Positions 27,000 through 34,439 of a stretch of 50,608 nt of DNA are shown piece by piece; positions within the stretch are counted from its first letter, which is position 1, and each line of letters begins with the position of its first letter. The stretch comes from Nonomuraea antri (GTDB taxonomy: Bacteria > Actinomycetota > Actinomycetes > Streptosporangiales > Streptosporangiaceae). The notes under the pieces are model-generated. The model ran no database searches. It saw nothing but the letters and a program-made list of their open reading frames with translations, and was not told the origin of the DNA. The position numbers and the translations under genes are program-made. Location of the stretch: positions 1 through 50,608 of the forward strand of contig NZ_JABCPZ010000055.1 of NCBI RefSeq assembly GCF_013283785.1. The letters are read 5' to 3'.

Positions 27000-29111
27000 T
27001 TAGCCGAGCAGTCCGGCGGCTCTGGCCCAGCGGTACTTGGCGCCCAGCACCGCGACGGGCTTCTCGGTCGTGTACGGATACGCGACCACTCCGTGCTCGA
27101 ACAGGTACTCGCAGGCCTCCTCCACCTCGGTGTCGCCGGCCAGTGACGCCACGACGGGCTTGACGTGGCCCTTGTCCCGCTCCTCTGCGACCACCCGGGC
27201 GATCAGCTCGGCGAAGACCATCGGCGGCGTCACGATCGTGTGCCAGTAGCCCAGGACGAGCGCGTGCACCCGGTCGTCCGACAGGCCCAGCCTGACCGTG
27301 TTCTCGTACGTCGACGGCGGCTCTCCGCCGGTGATGTCGATCGGGTTGCCGGCCGCGCCGAACGGCGGGATGTAGGCGCGGAAGGCCGCGTCGAGGTCGG
27401 GCGGGATGTCCATGAGCGTGAGACCGGCGTCCACGCAGGCGTCCGACAGCAGCACGCCGGAGCCGCCGGCCCCGGTGATGATCACCACGTTCTCGCCCCG
27501 CGGCGTGGGCAGCAGCGGCAGCGCGCGGGCGTACTCCAGCATGTCGTTGAGCCCGGGCGCGCGTACCACGCCGGCCTGGCGCAGGATGTCGTCGTACACC
27601 TTGTCGTCGCCGGCCAGCGCCCCGGTGTGCGAGCCGGCCGCCCGCGCGCCCATGGCGGTGCGCCCGGCCTTGAGCACGATGACCGGCTTCTCCCTGACCA
27701 CCCGGCGGGCCGCCGCGACGAAGCCGCGGCCGTCCTTGAGGTCCTCCAGGTGCATGGCCACCGCGCGGGTGTGCTCGTCCTGCTCGAAGAAGGTGAGCAG
27801 GTCGTCCTCGTCCACGTCGGCCTTGTTGCCGACGCCGACGATGGCGGACACGCCCATCTTGGTGGTGCGGCTGAAGCCTAGGATGGCCATGCCGATGCCG
27901 CCGCTCTGCGAGGTCAGCGCCACGCCGCCGCGCACGTCGTACGGCGTGCAGAAGGTCGCGCAGAGATTTTCCGGCGTGTAGTAGTAGCCGTAGATGTTGG
28001 GGCCGAGCACGCGCACGCCGTGCCTGCGGGCGATCTCCACGATCTCGCGCTGGCCCTCGACGTTGCCGGTCTCGGCGAAGCCGGAGGGGATCATGATGGC
28101 GCCGGTCACGCCCTTCCGGCCGGCCTCCTCCAGGGCCGGGGCGACGAACTGGGCCGGGATCGCGAAGACGGCCACGTCCACGTCGCCCGGCACGTCGGAG
28201 ATGCTCTTGTAGGCGGGCAGGCCCATGATCTCGTCGGCCTTGGGGTTGATCGGGTGGATCGTGCCCCGGTAGCCGCCGTTGATGAGGTTGCGCATGACCG
28301 AGTTGCCGATCTTGCCGGTCTCGGCGGAGGCGCCGATCACCGCGATGGCGCGGGGCTTGAAGATCCGCGTCATCTGCTCGAGTATCCGCTCCCTGGGCAG
28401 CCTGGTGACCTCGGGCGGCGCGTCGCCGATGATGATCCGCACGTCGGCGGCGACCGCGCCGTTCGCGTCGGCGAAGACCGGGTTGAGGTCGACCTCGACG
28501 ATCTCGGGGTGGTCGGCGACGAGCGTGCTGACGCGTTCGATCAATTGAGCCAGCGCCTCCCGGTTGGCCGGCTTCGCACCACGGGCGCCGCGGAGCACGT
28601 CCGCCGCTCTGATGTCGTCGAGCATCCCCAGTGCCTCTTCCCCCGAAACCGGGGCAAGACGGAAGGTCACGTCCTTGAGCACCTCGACCAGGACCCCGCC
28701 CAGGCCGAACGCGACGACCTTGCCGAACGTCGGGTCGGTGACCGCGCCCACGATCACCTCGTGCCCGCCGCCGACGAGCTGCTGCACCTGGACGCCGTCG
28801 ATGCGGGCGGCCGGGTCGTGCGCCCGGGCGTTGGCCAGGATGGCGGCGTAGCCGTCCCTGACCTCTTCGGCGGTCCTGAGCCCGACCAGCACGCCGCCGG
28901 CGTCAGTCTTGTGCAGGATGTCCGGCGAGACGATCTTCAGCACGACCGGGAGGCCGAGCTCCGCGGCGAGCTCGGCGGCCTCGTCCGCGGAGGTGGCCAG
29001 GCCCTCGCCGGGGGTGGCGATGCCGTACGCCCGGCACAGCTCGCGCCCCTCCGGGGCGGTCAGCGCCGTGCGGCCCTCGGCCAGCGCCTTCTCGATCACT
29101 TCCGGTACCAC
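27000..29111 (-). CDS. ADP-forming acyl-CoA ligase, fused beta-alpha
   Basis: 703 residues from the GTG at 29111, which overlaps the frc TAG by one base. Domain order: ATP-grasp/beta part first (about 1-235: ELCRAYGIATPGEG; LPVVLKIVSPDILHKTDAGGVLVGL; EVIVGAVTDPTFGKVVAFGLGGVLVEVLKDV), then CoA-binding (RAIAVIGASAETGKIGNSVMRNLINGGYRG; INPKADEIMG) and ligase domains with phosphohistidine in AAGSHTGALAGDDKVYDD. It makes an acyl-CoA from a carboxylate, ATP and CoA. In this operon, formate, acetate or oxalate are candidate substrates. It could supply the first CoA thioester for Frc. Confidence 0.88.
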   Translation of the reverse strand: MVPEVIEKALAEGRTALTAPEGRELCRAYGIATPGEGLATSADEAAELAAELGLPVVLKIVSPDILHKTDAGGVLVGLRTAEEVRDGYAAILANARAHDPAARIDGVQVQQLVGGGHEVIVGAVTDPTFGKVVAFGLGGVLVEVLKDVTFRLAPVSGEEALGMLDDIRAADVLRGARGAKPANREALAQLIERVSTLVADHPEIVEVDLNPVFADANGAVAADVRIIIGDAPPEVTRLPRERILEQMTRIFKPRAIAVIGASAETGKIGNSVMRNLINGGYRGTIHPINPKADEIMGLPAYKSISDVPGDVDVAVFAIPAQFVAPALEEAGRKGVTGAIMIPSGFAETGNVEGQREIVEIARRHGVRVLGPNIYGYYYTPENLCATFCTPYDVRGGVALTSQSGGIGMAILGFSRTTKMGVSAIVGVGNKADVDEDDLLTFFEQDEHTRAVAMHLEDLKDGRGFVAAARRVVREKPVIVLKAGRTAMGARAAGSHTGALAGDDKVYDDILRQAGVVRAPGLNDMLEYARALPLLPTPRGENVVIITGAGGSGVLLSDACVDAGLTLMDIPPDLDAAFRAYIPPFGAAGNPIDITGGEPPSTYENTVRLGLSDDRVHALVLGYWHTIVTPPMVFAELIARVVAEERDKGHVKPVVASLAGDTEVEEACEYLFEHGVVAYPYTTEKPVAVLGAKYRWARAAGLLG

Positions 29112-30334
29112 TAGACGACTCCGTTCGTCTTCAGCTCGGCCAGTTCCTCGGCGCTCACGCCGAGCGCGCCGTAGATCTCCTGGTTGTGCTCGCCGAGCAG
29201 CGGCGGCGTGGTGACGTCCACCGGCGAGTCGGACAGTTGCAGCGGGCTGCCGACGGTCATGAACTCGCCGCGCTCGGGGTGGTCGACCGCGACTACGATG
29301 CCCTCCGCGCGCAGGCTCTCGTCCTCGACCAGCTCCCTGGTCGACAGGATCGGCCCGCACGGGATGCCGGCCGCGTTGAGGCGGTCGAGCACCGTCCACT
29401 TGTCGTGGCCGATGCTCCACTCCTCGATGAGCTGGAACATCTTGTCCAGCCTGGGCAGCCGCGCCTCCGGGGTCGCCCACTCCGGGTCGCCGGCCAGCTC
29501 GGGACGGCCGATGATCTCCGTCAGCGGCTTCCAGCCGACCGGCTGGACGATCACGTAGATGTAGTCGTTCGCGCCGCCGGGCGCGCAGCGCACCGCCCAG
29601 CCGGGCTGGCCGCCGCCGCTGGCGTTGCCCGAGCGCGGCACCTCGTCGCCGAAGGTCTTGTTCGGGTACTCGCGCAGCGGCCCGTGCGCCAGCCGCTGCT
29701 GGTCGCGCAGCTTGACCCGGCACAGGTTGAGCACGGCGTGCTGCATGGCGACCTGCACCCGCTGGCCGCGCCCGGAGTGCTCGCGCTGGTAGAGCGCGGC
29801 CAGGATGCCGGCCACCGCGTGGATGCCGGTGCCCGAGTCGCCGATCTGCGCGCCGGTGGCCAGCGGCGGGCCGTCCTCGAACCCGGTGGTGGTCATCGAG
29901 CCGCCCATCGCCTGCGCGATCACCTCGTACGCCTTGAACCCGGCGTACCTGCCCGGGCCGAAGCCCTTGATCGAGGCGTAGATCAGCCGCGGGTTGAGCT
30001 CCTGGAGCCGTTCCCAGGTGAAGCCCATGCGGTCGACCGCGCCCGGCCCGAAGTTCTCCACCAGGACGTCGGCCTCGCGCACCAGCTCGGTGAAGATCTC
30101 CTTGCCGCGCTCGCTCTTCATGTTCAGCGTGATGCTGCGCTTGTTGCAGTTGAGCATCGTGAAGTAGAGGCTGTCGACGCCCGGCACGTCGCGCAGCTGC
30201 TGCCGGGTGATGTCGCCGGACGGGGCCTCCAGCTTGACCACGTCCGCGCCCAGCCAGGCCAGCACCTGGGTGCACGACGGGCCGGACTGCACGTGGGTCA
30301 TGTCGAGAACGCGGACACCTTCGAGTGCCTTCAT
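29111..30334 (-). CDS. frc: Formyl-CoA:oxalate CoA-transferase
   Basis: 407 residues, class III CoA-transferase. It matches the Oxalobacter enzyme closely in blocks I remember: [23 protein letters not shown] (Gln16), [45 protein letters not shown], catalytic Asp166 in [38 protein letters not shown] glycine loop, [12 protein letters not shown] and [15 protein letters not shown]. It transfers CoA from formyl-CoA (or another donor) to oxalate. Gln46 stands where Oxalobacter has Trp48, a residue reported to affect donor preference. The gene begins 12 bases after the ThDP enzyme. Confidence 0.95.
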   Translation of the reverse strand: MKALEGVRVLDMTHVQSGPSCTQVLAWLGADVVKLEAPSGDITRQQLRDVPGVDSLYFTMLNCNKRSITLNMKSERGKEIFTELVREADVLVENFGPGAVDRMGFTWERLQELNPRLIYASIKGFGPGRYAGFKAYEVIAQAMGGSMTTTGFEDGPPLATGAQIGDSGTGIHAVAGILAALYQREHSGRGQRVQVAMQHAVLNLCRVKLRDQQRLAHGPLREYPNKTFGDEVPRSGNASGGGQPGWAVRCAPGGANDYIYVIVQPVGWKPLTEIIGRPELAGDPEWATPEARLPRLDKMFQLIEEWSIGHDKWTVLDRLNAAGIPCGPILSTRELVEDESLRAEGIVVAVDHPERGEFMTVGSPLQLSDSPVDVTTPPLLGEHNQEIYGALGVSAEELAELKTNGVV

Positions 30335-30346
30335 GTCAGGACCTGC

Positions 30347-32011
30347 CTACTTGTACATGGTCTGGTTCATGGTCCCGGGGGCGTAGACGTCGGGATCGAC
30401 CCACACGTTGATCAGCGCGGGCTTGCCCGACTCCCTGGCCCGCTCCAGGGCCGGACGGATCTCGGCCGGGTCGCGCACCTCCTCGCCGTGCCCGCCGAGC
30501 AGCTTGGCGAAGTCGCCGTAGCGGATGTCGCCCAGCGTGTTGCCGACGCGGGCGCGGTCCTCGCCGTACTTGACGGCCTGGCCGTACCTGATCTGGTTCA
30601 TGGACGAGTTGTTGCCGATGATCCCGATGAACGGGAGATCGAAGCGGATCATGGTCTCGAAGTCCCAGCCGGTGAGGCTGAAGGCGCCGTCGCCGAACAG
30701 GCAGACGACCTCCTTGTCGCGGCGGGCGTGCTTGGCCGCCATCGCGAACGCCATGCCGACGCCGAGCGTGCCCAGCGGCCCCGGGTCCATCCAGTGGCCG
30801 GGCGACTTGGGCTGGACGACCTGGCCGGAGAAGGTGACGATGTCGCCGCCGTCGCCGATGTAGATCGTGTCCTCGGTGAGGAACTCGTTGATCTCGTGGA
30901 CCAGGCGGTAGGGGTCGATCGGACTGGCGTCGGAGTGCTGGCGGGGCAGGCGCTTCTCGTACGCCTTGGTCTCGACCGCGCGCAGTTCCTCCAGCCACTC
31001 CTTGCGCCTGGCGGCAGCGTTCTCGACCCGGCCGCCGGCGGCCTGCGCGGCGGCGGCCAGGATGAGGCCGCAGTCGCCGACGATGCCCAGGTCGACGTCC
31101 CGGTTCTTGCCGACGGTGCGGTAGTCGAGGTCGATCTGGACCACGGTCGCGGTGGGCGACAGTCGCTTGCCGTAGCCCATGCGGAAGTCGAACGGGGTGC
31201 CGACGATGATGATCAGGTCGGCCTCGGTGAAGGCGTACCTGCGGCTGAGCTGGAAGTGGTGGGGGTCGCCCGGCGGGAGCGTGCCGCGGCCTGAGCCGTT
31301 CATGTAGGCGGGGACGTTCAGCGCCCTGACGAAGTCGACGGCCGCCTCGGTCGCCCGGCACGTCCAGACCTGGCTGCCGAGCAGCACGCACGGCTTCTCG
31401 GCGTGCGCCAGCAGGTCGGCCAGCCGTTCGACGGCCTCGGGGTCGCCGGCCTGGCGGGTGGAGGCCCGGTAGTTCTGCGGGATCCGCGCCTTCTCCACGG
31501 GGATCTTGGCGTCGAGCACGTCACGCGGGATCTCCAGGAACGACGGCCCGGGCGCGCCGTGGTAGCACTCGCGGAAGGCCATGGACACGATGTCGGCCAC
31601 CCGCTCGGTGCTGGGCACGGTCGCGGCGAACTTGGTGATCGGGGTCATCATGTCGACGTGCGGCAGGTCCTGCAGCGAGCCCATCTTGTGCTGGCTGAGC
31701 GCGCCCTGGCCGCCGATGAGCAACATCGGGCTCTCCGCGCGGAAGGCGTTGGCCACGCCGGTGACGGCGTCGGTGGTGCCGGGGCCGGCCGTGACCACCG
31801 CCACGCCTGGCCTGCCGGTCACCCGGGCGTGGCCGTCGGCGGCGTGCGCGGCGACCTGTTCGTGGCGTACGTCGATGACCTCGATGCCCTCATCGACGCA
31901 GCCGTCGTAGATATCGATGATGTGGCCGCCGCAGAGCGTGTAGATCACGTCCACGCCCTCGGCCTTGAGTGCCTTGGCTACGAGATGACCGCCAGAGATC
32001 GTTTCCGACAT
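30347..32011 (-). CDS. ThDP-dependent oxalyl-CoA decarboxylase-like enzyme
   Basis: 554 residues from the ATG at 32011, with GGAAGG ribosome site. Landmarks are catalytic Glu51 in DVRHEQ, a ThDP motif GDGAFSLTGWDFETMIRFDLPFIGIIGNNSSMN, and an Oxc/HACL-like GPLGTLGVGMAFAMAAKHA. Position beside frc suggests it turns oxalyl-CoA into formyl-CoA plus CO2. However, it has TLCGGHIIDIYDG where canonical Oxc and HACL have GVVGIPxT, and its mid-part (GGQGALSQHKMGSLQDLPHVDMM) resembles acetolactate synthase-like proteins. 2-Hydroxyacyl-CoA lyase activity is an alternative. An operator copy lies 34 bases upstream. Confidence 0.8.
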   Translation of the reverse strand: MSETISGGHLVAKALKAEGVDVIYTLCGGHIIDIYDGCVDEGIEVIDVRHEQVAAHAADGHARVTGRPGVAVVTAGPGTTDAVTGVANAFRAESPMLLIGGQGALSQHKMGSLQDLPHVDMMTPITKFAATVPSTERVADIVSMAFRECYHGAPGPSFLEIPRDVLDAKIPVEKARIPQNYRASTRQAGDPEAVERLADLLAHAEKPCVLLGSQVWTCRATEAAVDFVRALNVPAYMNGSGRGTLPPGDPHHFQLSRRYAFTEADLIIIVGTPFDFRMGYGKRLSPTATVVQIDLDYRTVGKNRDVDLGIVGDCGLILAAAAQAAGGRVENAAARRKEWLEELRAVETKAYEKRLPRQHSDASPIDPYRLVHEINEFLTEDTIYIGDGGDIVTFSGQVVQPKSPGHWMDPGPLGTLGVGMAFAMAAKHARRDKEVVCLFGDGAFSLTGWDFETMIRFDLPFIGIIGNNSSMNQIRYGQAVKYGEDRARVGNTLGDIRYGDFAKLLGGHGEEVRDPAEIRPALERARESGKPALINVWVDPDVYAPGTMNQTMYK

Positions 32012-32044
32012 TCGTGCCACCTTCCCAAAGGGACTGTCTTCCGC

Positions 32045-32060
32045 ATACTGCATACCGTAT
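32045..32060. promoter_or_regulatory. Operator copy 4 (before oxc-like operon)
   Basis: On the minus strand this reads ATACGGTATGCAGTAT, a full match apart from one A-to-T near the end. CATACCGTATG (32051-32061, plus strand) is a perfect 11-bp palindrome. It lies 34 bases upstream of the oxc-like ATG and 35 bases after the moeA stop. Confidence 0.75.
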
Positions 32061-32094
32061 GAGGCCAATGGTTACCCTGTGCCCGTCGGCCTGT

Positions 32095-33351
32095 CTAGCC
32101 CCCCGCGGGCAACTCGATCAGCTCCACCTGCTCACCGGCCCACCCCGGCGGGACGACGGCCAGCGCGTCGGCCAGCGCCGCGCCCCACAGCGAGCCGGGC
32201 CGGTCGTGGCCGACGGGGATCGCGCCCGTCCCGGACCTGCGTACCGGGACGAGCCTGGTGTCGTGCGGATGCGTGCGTACCCGGCCGGCCAGGGCGCTGG
32301 TCTCCCGCCGCCGCTCCTTGCCCGCCTGCCGGGCCAGGATCGGAACGAGCAGCGTCATCGCGGCACAGAAGGCGGCGAACGGGTTGCCGGGCAGTCCGAC
32401 GACCAGCGGCCCGCCGGGCAGCCCGGCCAGCGCCTGCGGATGGCCTGGCCGCACCGCCACGCCGTCGACCAGCACCTCGGCGCCCAGGTCCGCGAGCACG
32501 GCCCGCAGGTGGTCGGCCGGCCCCTTCGACGAGGCCCCGCACACCACGACCACGTCGCACCGCCTCGCCGCCGCGCCGCCCGGGGAGTCGCTCGCGGCCT
32601 GGAGTGCGGCGCGGAGGGCGGCGGCGCCCGGGGAGTCGCTCGCGGCCTGGAGTGCGGCGCGGAGGGCGGCGGCGCCGTCGGGGAGACGGACGACGCCGGC
32701 CGGGCGGCCGCCCGCCCACTCCACCAGGCCCGGCAGGAACGGCCCGATCGCGTCACGCACCCGGCCGGGCGCGGGCACCCCCTCGTGCACCACCTCGTCG
32801 CCCGTCACCAGCACCGACACCCGGGGCCTCGGCCGCACCCCGAGCGCGTCGTGCCCGAGCGCGGCGGCCAGCCCGAGCACCGCGGGCGTCACCACCGCCC
32901 CGGCGCCGAGCACGACCGCGCCCGCGGCGACGTCCTCGCCGCGCCGCCTGATGTGCCGCCCGGGTTCGGCGACCCCGGCGACCAGGCCGGAGTCGAGACC
33001 AGAGTCGAGGACGGCCCGCTCGTACGGCAGCACCGCCGACGCCCCGGCGGGCACCGGAGCCCCGGTGGCGATCTCGACGGATTCGCCCGTACGCAACGCG
33101 CGCCCGAAGGGCGCTCCCCCGGCCAGCACCCGGCCCGCCACGCGCCAGGGCCCGGACCCGGCCACCGCGTAGCCGTCCATGGCGGCGACGTCCGCACCCG
33201 GCACCGCCACCAGGGCACGCAGGGGCTCGGCGAGCCGGCACCCACCGGCCTCGGACAGCGGCACCAGGGCCGCGGCCGGCGGCCGGGCGGCGGCGACGGC
33301 GATCTCGCGCGCGACGGCCCACGGCACCGCCACGTCCCGGACAACGGTCAT
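32095..33351 (-). CDS. moeA: MoeA-family molybdopterin molybdotransferase
   Basis: 418 residues from the ATG at 33351. It inserts molybdate (or tungstate) into adenylylated molybdopterin in the cytosol. Motifs: ALVAVPGADVAAMDGYAVAG (the MDGYA signature, about 46-65), ATGAPVPAGASAVLPYE, RRRGEDVAAGAVVL, VLVTGDEVV, VCGASSKGPADHL and VGLPGNPFAAF. It is divergent from the panE-like gene under operator copy 5 and upstream of the oxc operon, so it is probably a dedicated copy for the formate dehydrogenase. A 48-bp segment is duplicated in frame. No other molybdopterin-synthesis genes are in the window. Confidence 0.93.
   Translation of the reverse strand: MTVVRDVAVPWAVAREIAVAAARPPAAALVPLSEAGGCRLAEPLRALVAVPGADVAAMDGYAVAGSGPWRVAGRVLAGGAPFGRALRTGESVEIATGAPVPAGASAVLPYERAVLDSGLDSGLVAGVAEPGRHIRRRGEDVAAGAVVLGAGAVVTPAVLGLAAALGHDALGVRPRPRVSVLVTGDEVVHEGVPAPGRVRDAIGPFLPGLVEWAGGRPAGVVRLPDGAAALRAALQAASDSPGAAALRAALQAASDSPGGAAARRCDVVVVCGASSKGPADHLRAVLADLGAEVLVDGVAVRPGHPQALAGLPGGPLVVGLPGNPFAAFCAAMTLLVPILARQAGKERRRETSALAGRVRTHPHDTRLVPVRRSGTGAIPVGHDRPGSLWGAALADALAVVPPGWAGEQVELIELPAGG
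32582..32674 (-). repeat. 48-bp in-frame tandem duplication within moeA
   Basis: A unit beginning GGGGAGTCGCTCGCGGCC occurs at 32582 and again at 32630. It encodes AAALRAALQAASDSPG twice, duplicating the helix that precedes the conserved CGASSKGPADH loop. The copies look identical over almost their full length, which indicates a recent event. Confidence 0.9.
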
Positions 33352-33378
33352 CGACGGCTCCTTGACCCGATTTTTTCC

Positions 33379-33394
33379 ATACTGTATACCGAAT
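33379..33394. promoter_or_regulatory. Operator copy 5 (between moeA and panE-like gene)
   Basis: ATACTGTATACCGAAT matches the consensus fully. It contains ATACTGTAT and GTATAC palindromes, and TCC precedes it as in copy 2. Lying 28 bases from moeA and 30 bases from the panE-like gene, it can control both. Confidence 0.78.
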
Positions 33395-33423
33395 GCAAAT
33401 CCGACGCGAGAACGGAGCGCAGC

Positions 33424-34401
33424 ATGAAGGTCGCTGTTCTTGGCGCCGGCGCCATCGGCGCGTACGTGGGCGCCGCCCTCCACCGGGCGGGAGCCGAGGT
33501 GCACCTCATCGCGAGGGGCGAGCACCTGGCCGCGATACGCGGATCCGGTGTGATGGTGCTCAGCCCACGGGGCGACTTCACCGCCCACCCCCACGCCACC
33601 GACGACCCGCACCAGGTCGGCCCGGTGGACCACGTCTTCCTGGGCCTCAAGGCGAACAGCTACGCCCTGGCCGGCCCCATGATCCAGCCACTGCTGCACG
33701 AGGCCACGAGCATCATCGCCGCGCAGAACGGCATCCCCTGGTGGTACTTCCACGGACTCAAGGGCCCCTACGAGGGCCATCGCATCGAGAGCGTCGACCC
33801 GGGCGGGGCGGTGACGTCCGCGCTGCCGCTGGAGCGGGCCGTCGGCTGCGTCGTGTACGCCGCCACCGAGATCGAGCGGCCCGGCGTGATCCGCCATCTG
33901 GAGGGCACCAGGTTCTCCATCGGCGAGCCGAGCGGCGACGTGACAGGCCGCTGCCGGGAGTTCAGCGAGGCGGCCGTCGCGGGCGGGCTGAAGTGCCCGG
34001 TGGAGCCCGACCTGCGCCGCGACATCTGGATCAAGCTGATGGGCAACATCGCCTTCAACCCGATCAGCGCGCTGGCCAGGGCCACCATGGCCGGCATCTG
34101 CCGCCACGACGGCACCAGGGAACTGGTCAGGGCGATGATGCGCGAGACCGTCGAGGTGGCCGTGCGGGTCGGCTGCGATCCCGGCATCTCGATCGAGCGC
34201 AGGCTCAGGGGCGCGGAGAAGGCCGGCGAGCACAAGACGTCCACGCTGCAGGACCTGGAGAAGGGCAAGCCGCTGGAGCTCGACGTGCTGCTCGCGGCGG
34301 TGGTCGAGCTGGCCGACCTGACCGGCGCGCAGGTGCCGACGCTGCGGGCGATCCACGCGGTGAGCGACCTGCTCAACGAGAGCCTTGTGAGGGCGAGCTA
34401 G
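33424..34401 (+). CDS. PanE/ApbA-family dehydrogenase, candidate oxalyl-CoA reductase
   Basis: 325 residues. An N-terminal NADP-binding Rossmann motif (MKVAVLGAGAIGAYVGAALHRAGAEVHLIARG) is followed by LKANSYALAG, with catalytic Lys in the KAN(S) position, and QNGIPWWYF. The C-terminal domain has RRDIWIKLMGNIAFNPISALARATMAGI (second conserved Lys and Asn) and HKTSTLQDLEKGKPLELD, all standard for 2-ketopantoate reductases. Pantothenate synthesis makes no sense here. PanE2 of Methylobacterium extorquens is, as I recall, an oxalyl-CoA reductase making glyoxylate; the same role would link frc to gcl. A GGAG ribosome site and operator copy 5 are upstream. Confidence 0.88.
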   Translation: MKVAVLGAGAIGAYVGAALHRAGAEVHLIARGEHLAAIRGSGVMVLSPRGDFTAHPHATDDPHQVGPVDHVFLGLKANSYALAGPMIQPLLHEATSIIAAQNGIPWWYFHGLKGPYEGHRIESVDPGGAVTSALPLERAVGCVVYAATEIERPGVIRHLEGTRFSIGEPSGDVTGRCREFSEAAVAGGLKCPVEPDLRRDIWIKLMGNIAFNPISALARATMAGICRHDGTRELVRAMMRETVEVAVRVGCDPGISIERRLRGAEKAGEHKTSTLQDLEKGKPLELDVLLAAVVELADLTGAQVPTLRAIHAVSDLLNESLVRAS

Positions 34402-34414
34402 CGTGGCATACCGT

Positions 34415-34430
34415 AAACGGTATACAGAAT
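34415..34430. promoter_or_regulatory. Operator copy 6 (before formate dehydrogenase operon)
   Basis: AAACGGTATACAGAAT fits the consensus with one change. The longer ATACCGTAAACGGTAT (34408-34423) is a 7+2+7 inverted repeat overlapping it. It is directly followed by the GGAGGG ribosome site of the fdh catalytic gene. Confidence 0.75.
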
Positions 34431-34439
34431 GGAGGGATC

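Noticed and set aside
27000..30275. A 1091-residue fused open frame covering frc and the ADP-forming ligase
   Set aside because: The N-terminal part is Arg/Gly/Ala-rich noise in the wrong frame over frc; the true ligase begins at the GTG at 29111.
29186..31294. A 702-codon plus-strand open frame
   Set aside because: It is antisense to frc and the ThDP enzyme, with low-complexity composition typical of high-GC shadow frames.
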